Assembly (NCBI GenBank): GCA_021847125.1
Contig: JAJZUK010000001.1
Location: forward strand, 1 to 26,341
DNA length: 26,341 bases
Reading direction: 5' to 3'
DNA from: Pseudomonadota bacterium
Lineage (GTDB): Bacteria; Pseudomonadota; Gammaproteobacteria; Burkholderiales; SG8-39
The position numbers and the translations under genes were made by a program. The notes below the pieces were generated by a model. That model ran no database searches and was not told where the DNA came from. It saw only the letters and a program-made list of their open reading frames with translations. Positions within the stretch are counted from its first letter, which is position 1. Every line of letters starts with the position of its first letter. Positions 1 to 8,088 of the stretch are shown in pieces.

Positions 1-557
1 GTCTGGCCGATTTCGTCGCGCCGAAAAGTTCCGGGGTGAGGGACTACATCGGCGCGTTTGCCGTCACCAGCGGCATCGGCATCGAAGCGCGGGTGCGTGA
101 ATTCGAGGCCAGGCACGACGATTACAATGCGATCATGCTGAAATCCCTGGCCGACCGCCTGGCCGAGGCCTTCGCCGAGCACTTGCACCTGCGCGTGCGG
201 CGCGAGTTCTGGGGCTATGCCGCGGACGAAACCCTGGACAACGAGGCCATGATCCGCGAAGAGTATCGCGGCATACGCCCGGCGCCCGGCTACCCGGCCT
301 GCCCCGATCACACCGAGAAGGGCGATTTGTTCCGCCTGCTGGGGGCGCCGCAGATCGGCATCACGCTGACCGAAAGTTATGCCATGTGGCCGGCGGCGGC
401 GGTGAGCGGTTTTTATTTCTCCCATCCGGAGTCGCAATACTTCGCGGTCGGCAAGATCGGCCGCGACCAGGCCGAGGATTATGCGCGGCGCAAGCGATCG
501 GACCTGGCCGAGATGGAAAAATGGCTTGCGCCGGCGTTGAATTACGACAGGAATTGA
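1..557 (+). CDS. metH: Cobalamin-dependent methionine synthase, C-terminal activation domain (5' end outside window)
   Basis: This is the C-terminal part of the B12-dependent enzyme that methylates homocysteine to methionine; codons are in phase from base 3. The visible 184 residues are the reactivation domain, which binds S-adenosylmethionine to re-methylate oxidised cob(II)alamin. The family hallmark [15 protein letters not shown] is present, followed by [23 protein letters not shown] and the conserved end [22 protein letters not shown]. Both blocks match the E. coli MetH C-terminus closely as I remember it. The substrate-binding and cobalamin domains lie upstream of the window. The gene ends 21 bases before the RidA-family gene, on the same strand, so the two may share a transcript. 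Confidence 0.95.
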   Translation, partial: LADFVAPKSSGVRDYIGAFAVTSGIGIEARVREFEARHDDYNAIMLKSLADRLAEAFAEHLHLRVRREFWGYAADETLDNEAMIREEYRGIRPAPGYPACPDHTEKGDLFRLLGAPQIGITLTESYAMWPAAAVSGFYFSHPESQYFAVGKIGRDQAEDYARRKRSDLAEMEKWLAPALNYDRN

Positions 558-578
558 CCACAACCCGAGGAGCCCCGC

Positions 579-926
579 ATGAGCATTGTCCGCCACCAGA
601 GCGCAAAAATTCTTTCCGGCGCCGTTGAAGCGAACGGCATGGTCTACGTCGCCGGCACCGTCGCCGACAAGCGCCCGGCCCCGGTCAAGGAGCAGACCGA
701 AGAGATCCTCGGCAAGATCGACGCGCTGCTGGCGCAGGCGGGCAGCCACAAGTCCAAGATCGTCTCGGCGCAAATCTGGCTCGCCGACATCCGCAGCCGC
801 GAAGCGATGAACCAGGCCTGGCTGGCCTGGGTCGACGCGGACAATCTCCCGGCGCGGGCCTGCGTCGAGGCCAAGCTTGCGGCCGCCGACATCCTGGTCG
901 AAATCGCGGTGATCGCGGCGAAGTAG
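579..926 (+). CDS. RidA/YjgF/UK114-family protein
   Basis: A 115-residue protein of the Rid superfamily. Canonical members are cytosolic trimers that hydrolyse reactive enamine/imine intermediates such as 2-aminoacrylate made by PLP enzymes. The key arginine is in PARACVEAKL (R93), equivalent to R105 of E. coli RidA, and a glutamate in the last strand (E108) matches E120. The N-terminal half (NGMVYVAGTVAD) lacks the GPY and SGQ motifs of archetypal RidA, so this is a divergent subgroup and deaminase activity is not assured. The ATG is supported by a GAGGAG Shine-Dalgarno about 8 bases upstream. It follows metH closely and converges on trkH. A threonine deaminase, the classic source of RidA substrate, is encoded at 19442-20659 but is not linked to it. 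Confidence 0.88.
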   Translation: MSIVRHQSAKILSGAVEANGMVYVAGTVADKRPAPVKEQTEEILGKIDALLAQAGSHKSKIVSAQIWLADIRSREAMNQAWLAWVDADNLPARACVEAKLAAADILVEIAVIAAK

Positions 927-984
927 GACCGCGCTTAAAATCCGCGCTGCGCCGGGGCAGCCGGTGATCTATCCGGTCCGGACG

Positions 985-1009
985 CGCCGCGAGCCCGGCA
1001 CTCGCGGCG
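985..1009. terminator. GC-rich hairpin between convergent ridA-like gene and trkH
   Basis: A perfect 9-bp stem (CGCCGCGAG / CTCGCGGCG) with a 7-base loop lies between the two convergent stop codons. It has no T-run on either side, so it is not a classical intrinsic terminator. It could act as a bidirectional transcription barrier or an mRNA 3'-end stabiliser. Confidence 0.4.
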
Positions 1010-1016
1010 GTCGCGC

Positions 1017-2474
1017 TTACTTGCGCCAGAATCCGGGCGTGAACACCACCAGCAGGGTGAACAGCTCCAGCCGTCCGAGCAGCATGGCGAAGGTGAGGAT
1101 CCAGGTCTGGAAATCGTTCAGCGATGCATAAGTCGTTGCCGGGCCTACCTGGTTCAAGCCCGGGCCGGTGTTGTTGATACAGGCGATCACCGCCGAGAAC
1201 GCGGTGATGATGTCCAGGCCCGACGCGGCGAGCAGCATGGTCATGCCAACGAACGAGCTGACGTAGACCAGGACGAAGGCGAGCACCGCGAAAATGATGT
1301 TGTTCTCGACCGGCGCGCCGCCGAGCTTCACCGGCACCACCGCACGCGGATGGATGATGCGCGTCATTTCGCGCACCGCCTGGCGCGCCATCAATTCGGC
1401 GCGGATCATCTTGATGCCGCCTCCGGTCGATCCGGAGCAGGTGCAAAAGCCGCACAGAAACAGCATCCACACCGGCGCGAATATCGGCCAAAGATTGTAA
1501 TCGGTGTTGGAAAAACCCGTGGTGGTGGCGATGGCGACGACGTTGAAGGCGGAGAATCGCAACGCCGTCCAAAAGCTCGGATAGGTCTGGTTGGCGAGCA
1601 GGAAATAGGCGATGCCGAACACGCTGCCTATGACCACCAGCAGATACAGCCCGGCCTCGGGGTCGCGCAGGTAGGGGGCGAAGCTCCAGCGCCGCCAGGC
1701 GAGAAAATGGGTGCCGAAGTTGATGCCCGCCAGCAGCATGAAATAAATGGCCACCGCTTCGACCGCCGGCGAGTTCCAATAGGCGAAGCTCGCATCGTGC
1801 GAGGAGAAGCCGCCCAGACCCATGGTGGAGAACGCATGCATCATGGCGTCGAGCCAGTTCATGCCGGCGATCCGAAAGCACAGGACGCAGGCGACGGTAA
1901 TACCCAGATACACCAGCCAAAGCCCTTTCGCCGTCTCGGCGATGCGCGGCGTCAGTTTGGTGTCTTTCATCGGGCCGGGCGTCTCGGCCTTGTAGATCTG
2001 GCTGCCGCCCACGCCCAGCATCGGCAGGATGGCGACGGCTAGCACGATCACGCCCATGCCGCCGATCCAGACGAGAAAGGTGCGCCAGATATTGATCGAG
2101 GGCGGCAACGCGTCCAGGCCGGAGAGCACCGTCGCCCCGGTGGTGGTGAACCCGGAGACGGTCTCGAAGTAGGCGTCGGTGAAGGACAGTTCCGGCAGAA
2201 AAAACAGCAGCGGCAGGGTGGCGAAGGCCGGCAGCACGGTCCACACCAGGGCCACCAGCAGGAAGCCGTCGCGCGGCTGCAGCTCGCGCCGCTTGTTGCG
2301 CGTCATCGCCCACAGCAGCACGCCCGCGAACGCGGTCAGGAGTATGGCTTCGTCGTAGGCGGTTTGCGCGGCGTCGCCGAGGAAGAACGACCAGGCCAGG
2401 GGAAACAGCAGGCACAGAGCGAACATCATGATGACCACGCTCAGCACGTGGAGAACGGCAAGAATTCGAACCAT
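1017..2474 (-). CDS. trkH: Trk potassium uptake system, membrane channel subunit TrkH
   Basis: A 485-residue integral membrane protein of the TrkH/KtrB superfamily, which moves K+ inward under control of cytosolic TrkA. Four pore-loop repeats with their filter glycines are visible: ETVSGFTTTGA (about 104-114), STMGLGGFSSHD (about 216-227), ATTTGFSNTD (about 316-325) and CINNTGPGLNQVG (about 432-444). Hydrophobic helices fill the rest, and the length matches TrkH. The C-terminus GRLELFTLLVVFTPGFWRK is family-typical. The gene starts with ATG 20 bases after the trkA stop on the same strand, so co-transcription with its partner is likely. It is the last gene of the long minus-strand run. Confidence 0.96.
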   Translation of the reverse strand: MVRILAVLHVLSVVIMMFALCLLFPLAWSFFLGDAAQTAYDEAILLTAFAGVLLWAMTRNKRRELQPRDGFLLVALVWTVLPAFATLPLLFFLPELSFTDAYFETVSGFTTTGATVLSGLDALPPSINIWRTFLVWIGGMGVIVLAVAILPMLGVGGSQIYKAETPGPMKDTKLTPRIAETAKGLWLVYLGITVACVLCFRIAGMNWLDAMMHAFSTMGLGGFSSHDASFAYWNSPAVEAVAIYFMLLAGINFGTHFLAWRRWSFAPYLRDPEAGLYLLVVIGSVFGIAYFLLANQTYPSFWTALRFSAFNVVAIATTTGFSNTDYNLWPIFAPVWMLFLCGFCTCSGSTGGGIKMIRAELMARQAVREMTRIIHPRAVVPVKLGGAPVENNIIFAVLAFVLVYVSSFVGMTMLLAASGLDIITAFSAVIACINNTGPGLNQVGPATTYASLNDFQTWILTFAMLLGRLELFTLLVVFTPGFWRK

Positions 2475-2494
2475 ATGAGGTGTCTTGCCTTAGC

Positions 2495-3868
2495 TCAGAG
2501 AAAGCCCGCGCTGACCTGGAACAGCTTTTCCACCTTGGGCACCATTTTCTTGTTGGTGACGAACACGATCGCGTGGTCGCCGGCCTGGATCACGGTGTCG
2601 TGATGCGCCATCAGCACTTCTGCGTCGCGCACCAGAGCGGCGATGGTCGTGCCCTTGGGCAATTCAACCTGGTCGATCTGCCGCCCGACCACGCGGCAGG
2701 ATGCGGCATCCCCGTGCACCACCGCTTCCAGCGCCTCGGCGGCACCGCGCCGCAGCGAGTGGACCTCGCTGATGTCGCCGCGGCGCACATGCGCCAGCAG
2801 CGAACCTATGGTCGCCTGGGCCGGGGAAATGGCGATGTCGATCTGTCCGGATTGCAGCAGGTCGACGTACGAGCGCCGGTTGATCAGGGCCACCACCCTG
2901 CGCGCCCCCATGCGCTTGGCGAGCAGACAGCTCATGATGTTGTTCTCGTCGTCGTTGGTGACGGCGACGAACAGGTCCATTTCCTCGACGTTCTCGGCTT
3001 CGAGCAGCGATTCATCGGTTACATCGCCCTGCAGCACCAGCGACTTGTCGAGCCGCGTGGACAGCTCCTCGCAGCGGCGCTTGCTGTGCTCGACGATCTT
3101 GACCGTATAGTCGCGCTCCAGGGCGCGCGCCAGCCGCAGGCCGATGTTGCCGCCGCCGGCGATCATGATGCGGTGCGCGGGTTTGTCCATGCGCCGCAGT
3201 TCCTGCATCACCTTGCGTATGTTCTGGCTCGCGGCAAGGCAGAACACTTCGTCGCCAGCCTCGACCACCGTCGTGCCTTCGGGAACGATAGGCCGGTCGC
3301 CGCGGAATATCGCGGCGACGCGCACGTCCACGTTGGGGATGTGCTTGCGGATATCCTGCAACTGGTGGCCCACCAGCGGTCCGCCTTCGAATGCGCGCAC
3401 CGCCACCAGGCTCACGCGGCCGTCGGCGAATTCGAGCACCTGCAGCGCCTCGGGAAACTGCACCAGCTTGACCAGGTAATCGGTGATCAGCTGCTCCGGG
3501 CAGATGGCATAGTCCACGGCGAAGCAATCGGGCGCGAACAATTGCTCGTTGGCCAGATACTGCGGCGCGCGGATGCGCGCGATGCGGGTGGGCACGTTGT
3601 ACTGATGTGCCGCGATCTTGCACGCGACCAGGTTGATCTCGTCGCTGTAGGTCACCGCGATCAGCATGTCGGCGTCTTCGATGCCGGCGCTGATCAGGAC
3701 CGACGGATGGGCCGCGCTGCCGGTGACGGTGCGCAGATCCAGCCGATCCTGCAACAGGCGCAGGCGCGGCCCGTCGATGTCCACCACAGTGATGTCGTTG
3801 GCTTCGGATACCAGGCTTTCGGCCACGCTGGTGCCGACCTGGCCCGCACCGAGGATAATGATTTTCAA
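2495..3868 (-). CDS. trkA: Trk system potassium transporter regulatory subunit TrkA
   Basis: A 457-residue cytosolic NAD(H)-binding gating subunit of the Trk K+ transporter. It has two tandem RCK modules, each a Rossmann domain plus a TrkA-C domain. The first starts at IIILGAGQVGTS (residues 3-14), with the acidic residue ending strand 2 in VVDID. The second starts at IMIAGGGNIGLRLA near residue 233. The start is a TTG, chosen because MKIIILGAGQVG is the family N-terminus and AAAGGTG lies 5 bases upstream. It sits between ntrX and trkH on the same strand. The 195-base gap behind it is large enough for its own promoter, so K+ uptake may be expressed independently of ntrYX. Confidence 0.96.
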   Translation of the reverse strand: MKIIILGAGQVGTSVAESLVSEANDITVVDIDGPRLRLLQDRLDLRTVTGSAAHPSVLISAGIEDADMLIAVTYSDEINLVACKIAAHQYNVPTRIARIRAPQYLANEQLFAPDCFAVDYAICPEQLITDYLVKLVQFPEALQVLEFADGRVSLVAVRAFEGGPLVGHQLQDIRKHIPNVDVRVAAIFRGDRPIVPEGTTVVEAGDEVFCLAASQNIRKVMQELRRMDKPAHRIMIAGGGNIGLRLARALERDYTVKIVEHSKRRCEELSTRLDKSLVLQGDVTDESLLEAENVEEMDLFVAVTNDDENNIMSCLLAKRMGARRVVALINRRSYVDLLQSGQIDIAISPAQATIGSLLAHVRRGDISEVHSLRRGAAEALEAVVHGDAASCRVVGRQIDQVELPKGTTIAALVRDAEVLMAHHDTVIQAGDHAIVFVTNKKMVPKVEKLFQVSAGFL

Positions 3869-3946
3869 CGTTGCACCTTTGAGTCCTGTCGGTGGCGGCC
3901 CTGTCTTCGCCGCGCCGGACCGGAAGATTGAGGGCGGATGGGCCGC

Positions 3947-3974
3947 ATTTTATGCCTTTTTGCCGCGGCGCAAA
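3947..3974 (-). promoter_or_regulatory. Candidate sigma-70 promoter for trkA-trkH
   Basis: In the 195-base gap between ntrX and trkA, the minus strand carries TAAAAT (5 of 6 to the -10 consensus), with TTTGCG or TTGCGC 15-16 bases upstream. It lies about 80 bases before the trkA start. The -35 match is poor and no activator site is recognised. This is a pattern match only. Confidence 0.3.
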
Positions 3975-4063
3975 GCCGAAGCTTGGAGCGCATTGGAACA
4001 TGAAGGGATGGCACTACGCATGCTCGCCCGAGTCCGGAGCCGCTGCGGCGATTCCGCAATGGC

Positions 4064-5314
4064 CTAGGATTCCTCCTTCTTGCCGGTGGTGATTCCCAGC
4101 GCCTTGAGCTTGCGGTACAGATGGGTGCGCTCCACGCCGCTTTTCTCGGCCACGCGCGCGATCGATCCCCCTTCGCGCGCCAGCAGTTGTTCGAAATAGG
4201 CGCGCTCGAACGCCTCGCGCGCTTCGCGCAGCGGCAATGCCAGCGGCAGCGCGATCTGGGTGTCGGCAACGGGATGAAACTGGGCCGCCACCCGCTCCAC
4301 GTCGGCGGCGCCGATTTCCTCCTCCAGCGCGGTGAGCGCCAGGTTTTTCACCGCGCCCTCCAGGTCCTGCAAATTGCGCGGCCAATGAAACTGGCGCAGG
4401 GCATTGAGCGCGGCAGTGGAAAAATGCCGCGGCGGGCAATTCCGCGCCTCCACCAACTGCGCCAGCAGGATGCTCGCGATGTCGGGAATGTCTTCGGCAT
4501 GCTCGCGCAGCGCCGGCAGCACCAGAGACAGCTCCGACAGGTGCGCGAGCAGGCCGGCGTCGAAACCGAGCTCGGCGATCAGCCGCGCCGGCTCTTCAGT
4601 CGTGAACGCGACGACACGGGCCCGGGCTTTTTCCTGCCTGCCCAGGATGAGCGCCAGATTTCTTTGCTGTATCCGGCTGAGCGCCGCGAGCTCCTCGACA
4701 AACAGCAGGCCGTTCGCCGCCTGCGCCAGCAAGTCCTGCGGCGCATCGGCCAGCGCCGCGCCTGCCGTGACCCAGGGCGTATTGGGCTGGTGCAGGTAGC
4801 GCGCAAACAGTTCCGGCATGACGCCGGGCTCGCCGCGCAGCAGCACCGGCATCGACATGGCGGCGATTTGCGTCAGGCGCTTGCGCAGATCGGCGAGCAC
4901 CGCCGAGCGGCCCAGGCTCGCCAGCGTGAGCCCCGCCTGCGGCTGGCTGCCGGCATTCCTCAGCGCGCGCTTCACGGTGGCCAGCAGTTTCTGCAGCGCA
5001 ATCGGCTTTTCCAGAAAGTCGATGGCCCCGATGCGCGTCGCCTCCACCGCGGTTTCGATGGTGCCGTGTCCCGACATCATGACTACCGGCATGGTGAGCT
5101 GGCCGTTCGCCGCCCATTCCTTGAGCAGGGTGATGCCGTCGGTATCCGGCATCCAGATGTCGAGCAGCACCAGATCGGGGCGCTCTGCGCTGCGCAGGGC
5201 GCGCGCGCGCGTCGCGTTTTCCGCCAGCTGCACCGTGTGGCCTTCGTCGGCGAGAATCTCCGACAGCAGCTCGCGGATGCCGATTTCGTCGTCGACGACC
5301 AGGATCTGCGGCAT
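4064..5314 (-). CDS. NtrX-like response regulator with degenerate AAA+ domain
   Basis: A 416-residue regulator with three modules. The receiver domain (1-120) is intact: acidic pocket D8/D9, phospho-acceptor D52 in LLDIWMP, S81 and K103. The middle domain (about 130-330) resembles a sigma-54-interacting AAA+ ATPase but is decayed. The Walker A position reads GEPGVMPE with no GK, the GAFTGA loop and about 20 flanking residues are missing, and Walker B reads LLFVEEL. The region that normally holds the arginine fingers reads FDAGLLAHLSEL. The C-terminus (about 365-410) is a Fis-type helix-turn-helix, GGSIARVAEKSGVERTHLYRKLKALGI. The TGATG junction with the upstream kinase (one-base overlap) makes it the cognate partner. 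It probably binds DNA as a phosphorylation-dependent regulator without opening sigma-54 promoters. The sequence shows the motif loss; function is inferred. Confidence 0.9.
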   Translation of the reverse strand: MPQILVVDDEIGIRELLSEILADEGHTVQLAENATRARALRSAERPDLVLLDIWMPDTDGITLLKEWAANGQLTMPVVMMSGHGTIETAVEATRIGAIDFLEKPIALQKLLATVKRALRNAGSQPQAGLTLASLGRSAVLADLRKRLTQIAAMSMPVLLRGEPGVMPELFARYLHQPNTPWVTAGAALADAPQDLLAQAANGLLFVEELAALSRIQQRNLALILGRQEKARARVVAFTTEEPARLIAELGFDAGLLAHLSELSLVLPALREHAEDIPDIASILLAQLVEARNCPPRHFSTAALNALRQFHWPRNLQDLEGAVKNLALTALEEEIGAADVERVAAQFHPVADTQIALPLALPLREAREAFERAYFEQLLAREGGSIARVAEKSGVERTHLYRKLKALGITTGKKEES

Positions 5315-7425
5315 CAGCTTGCCTGCGCCGAATGGGATTGCAGCGGCAGCAGGATGCTGACGCAGGCGCCTTGCGGCGGCAGGTTTTCCACCTTGATCGC
5401 TCCGTTGTGCTCGTCGATGATTTTTTTCACAATCGCCAATCCCAGCCCGGTTCCCCTGGGCTTGGTGGTCACGTAGGGCTCGAACACGCGCGCCATGATG
5501 GCTTCGGGAAAGCCGCAGCCGTTGTCGCGGATTCTAAGGCAGGCCTGGCTGCCGGCGCGCTCGGTTTCGACCTCGATCTGAGGACCGGCGCGGCCGGTGA
5601 GGGCGTCCTCGGCGTTGCGCAGCAGATTGTGTATCACCTGGCGCAGTTGCGTCGGATCGCCGATCACCGGCGGCAGTCCGGCCTGCAGGGCGGGCCGTAC
5701 CAGCGCACCGGCATGCTCGTACAGGCCGAGCACTTCGCGCACCAGCGCGTTCAGGTCCAGCGGCTGCAGACTTGGCGCCGGTGTGCGCGCGTATTCGCCG
5801 AAATCGTCCACCATGCCTTTCATCGCCGCGACCTGATTGATAATGGTTTCCGTGGCGCGGTCGAGCGCGGCCGCATCCTCCGGCGCGAGCTTGTTCGCAA
5901 GCTTGGCCTGCAGCCGTTCGGCCGAGAGCTGGATCGGTGTGAGCGGGTTCTTGATCTCGTGCGCCAGGCGCCGCGCCACTTCGCCCCAGGCGGCGGCGCG
6001 TTGCGCCTGGACCAGATTGGTGACGTCGTCGAACACGACGACGTAGCCGCCGCCGCTCGCGCGCGGCAGAACCGAGCCGCGCACCAGCAGCATGCGCTCG
6101 GCGAGTTCCAGCTGTTGCTGCCAGGTGTCGCTGCCGTGCCGTCTGAAGCCCTCGACGATGGCTTGCGCCAGCGGCTGCAGCCGCGGCCAGTCGGCCAGGG
6201 TCTGGCCCTTCAACCCCTCAAACGCTTCCTGCAGGATCGCGCCGGCGCCGTGATTCACCGTGCCCAGGCGCAACTGCTCGTCCAATACCAGCACGCCCGC
6301 CGACAGATTCGCGAGGATGTTCTCCAGATACGCCTTCGCCGTTTCGAGTTCGGCGCGGTGCGATTCGGCCACGCCGCGCGCGTCGTCCAGCTGCTCGGTC
6401 ATGCTGTTGAACGATTGCGTAAGTATGCCCAGTTCATCGCTGCTGGTGACCTGCGCGCGCCGGCTGTAGTCGCCTCGCGCCACCGCCTGGGTGCCTGCGG
6501 CCAGCAGCGCCAAGGGCTCCGACAGGCGCGCCGAAAGCAGGAACGCCAGCGCGGTGGCGGAGAACAGCGTCAAGAGCAGCGTCAGCGTCAGCGTGAGGAT
6601 GTAGATTTCCTTCAGCCCCTGGCGCGACAGCGACAGCTCCTTGTAATCGCGGTAGACCTCCTGCACCGCCTCCGCGTCGCGCGTCAGCGTGGGCGGCACC
6701 TGCTGCAGCAGTTGCAGCAGGCGCTCGTCCTCGGCGATGCTGAGCGCGGCCACCGGCACCAGCACGCGCAGGCTCAATCCCCTGTCGGGCGCGCCTTCGA
6801 GCGCGGAGTAACCGCGGTTTTGGCGCGCCTGGCGTTGAATCATGGTGTTGGGCATATCGGGCAGGAGTTTGCCTACGCCTTTGCTGGCGCTGGCGATGAC
6901 GCTGCCGCCGGAGGACAGAAGCAGCGCCTCGTCGACGCCGGCCCGTTCGCGCAGCCGGTCGAGCAGCACCACCTGCTGCGCCGGGCTCTTGTCGGAAAGG
7001 TCCAGCGCCATGCGGCGCGCCTTGTCCTTGAGTTCGGTGAGCAGCAGATCGAGGGCGGTGCGGCCGAGGTTGAGACCGCCCTCGAGCGCGTTGTCGACGC
7101 GCACGTCGAACCAGGATTCGATGCTCTTCGCCATGAACTGCAGCGACACCACGTACACCAGGCCGCCCGGCACGATGACCATGGGCAGAAACATCAGCAG
7201 AAAGCGCAGCGTCAGACGCGAGCCGAAAACCTTGGTGCGCAGCTTGGCCGTGAGCAGCCACAACTGATAGCCGATCAAGGCTGCGAGCGCCGCGGCCAGT
7301 GCCGCGTTCAGTCCGAGCAGCAGCGCATAGTGGCGCGAAAACAGCGCGGTGTTTCCGCTCGCGGCCGCAAGCAGGAACAGCAGGATCGCGCCCAGCGCCA
7401 CGCCGAATATCAGCATGTATTTCAT
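5314..7425 (-). CDS. ntrY: NtrY-type membrane sensor histidine kinase
   Basis: A 703-residue sensor kinase of the NtrY family. Three membrane helices (about 4-22, 33-58, 72-95) precede an extracytoplasmic segment, and a fourth helix spans about 275-297. HAMP and PAS-like segments follow. The HisKA motif RRLAHEIKNPLTPIQLSAERL has its phospho-accepting histidine at about 489, and a C-terminal ATPase domain shows LLRNAEDAL (N box), DNGCGFP and GTGLGLAIVKKI (G boxes). I chose the ATG at 7425 because it forms an ATGA overlap with the DUF4390 stop and begins a hydrophobic helix. A longer form from 7497 would place polar residues before that helix. Its stop overlaps the ntrX start by one base. The signal sensed is unknown. 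Confidence 0.92.
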   Translation of the reverse strand: MKYMLIFGVALGAILLFLLAAASGNTALFSRHYALLLGLNAALAAALAALIGYQLWLLTAKLRTKVFGSRLTLRFLLMFLPMVIVPGGLVYVVSLQFMAKSIESWFDVRVDNALEGGLNLGRTALDLLLTELKDKARRMALDLSDKSPAQQVVLLDRLRERAGVDEALLLSSGGSVIASASKGVGKLLPDMPNTMIQRQARQNRGYSALEGAPDRGLSLRVLVPVAALSIAEDERLLQLLQQVPPTLTRDAEAVQEVYRDYKELSLSRQGLKEIYILTLTLTLLLTLFSATALAFLLSARLSEPLALLAAGTQAVARGDYSRRAQVTSSDELGILTQSFNSMTEQLDDARGVAESHRAELETAKAYLENILANLSAGVLVLDEQLRLGTVNHGAGAILQEAFEGLKGQTLADWPRLQPLAQAIVEGFRRHGSDTWQQQLELAERMLLVRGSVLPRASGGGYVVVFDDVTNLVQAQRAAAWGEVARRLAHEIKNPLTPIQLSAERLQAKLANKLAPEDAAALDRATETIINQVAAMKGMVDDFGEYARTPAPSLQPLDLNALVREVLGLYEHAGALVRPALQAGLPPVIGDPTQLRQVIHNLLRNAEDALTGRAGPQIEVETERAGSQACLRIRDNGCGFPEAIMARVFEPYVTTKPRGTGLGLAIVKKIIDEHNGAIKVENLPPQGACVSILLPLQSHSAQAS

Positions 7426-8003
7426 TGCGGCGACTTCTCCGTCACCGGCGCCTTGACGCGGAATGGCCAGCGGCGCCATTCCGAGGAGAGATTCCATTCC
7501 CGGCTGGTGAGCGCGTTGACCTGGAACGGCTTGGGCAGCTGGGTCACGTCGAGGCGCATGCGCAACGCCGCCTGGTAGTCGGTGCCGGCGTCCACCTCGG
7601 CGCGCTCCAGCACCTGCCAGGAACGCACGCGCGACAGCAGGCGCAGCGCGTCGCGCAGATCGGAAAAGCTTTGATACAGCGCGCCGCTGGAAACGCGGTA
7701 TTGGCGTGTCAGCGCGTGGTAGGACAGGCGCAGCATCAGCTGCCGGCTGGCGGGATGCTCGTCGAACCAGTACCAGCGTTTGCGCGTCAGTTCGAATTCG
7801 ACCTCGAAGTACAGCGCGACCCCCTTGTTGATGGCATCCTCGAGCCGCGGGCTCAGTTCGATCGCGAAGTCGGCGTCCAGCGCGTAGCCGTCGTCGTTGC
7901 CCTCGAGCGTAATGTGGCTGATTTCGATTTTCTCGGCGTGCACCGGCGCAGTCCAGACTAGCGTGAGCGCGAGCAGCACGGTCGCAAGCAGCCGCAGGCT
8001 CAT
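7422..8003 (-). CDS. DUF4390 domain-containing secreted/periplasmic protein
   Basis: A protein of about 193 residues with a clear Sec signal peptide (MSLRLL followed by a hydrophobic stretch ending APVHA, cleavage about residue 23). The mature part fits the DUF4390 family: a beta-rich N-terminus (IEISHITLEGNDDGYALDADFAIEL), an FELTRKRWYWFDE segment, then LSYHALTRQYRVSSGALYQSF. No biochemical function is known to me. An in-frame TTG at 8024 would add seven polar residues; I prefer the ATG at 8003 because the signal peptide starts there. Its last codon overlaps the ntrY start by four bases, so translation is probably coupled. This pairing suggests, without proving, that the protein works at the membrane together with the kinase. 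Confidence 0.88.
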   Translation of the reverse strand: MSLRLLATVLLALTLVWTAPVHAEKIEISHITLEGNDDGYALDADFAIELSPRLEDAINKGVALYFEVEFELTRKRWYWFDEHPASRQLMLRLSYHALTRQYRVSSGALYQSFSDLRDALRLLSRVRSWQVLERAEVDAGTDYQAALRMRLDVTQLPKPFQVNALTSREWNLSSEWRRWPFRVKAPVTEKSPQ

Positions 8004-8088
8004 GTTCCGGAACTCATCACGCAACGAGGGGGCGCCCCCTCATGCTCCCCTGGACCGGGTGGCGTTTCGACTGTCCTGCGACGGTTTC

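Noticed and set aside
685..2415. A 576-codon minus-strand reading frame covering trkH and the ridA-like gene
   Set aside because: Out of frame with trkH, arginine/alanine-rich with no family features; a GC-rich shadow frame.
4064..5314. Functional sigma-54 activator (NtrC-like)
   Set aside because: Walker A GK and GAFTGA are missing, so activation of sigma-54 promoters is not expected.
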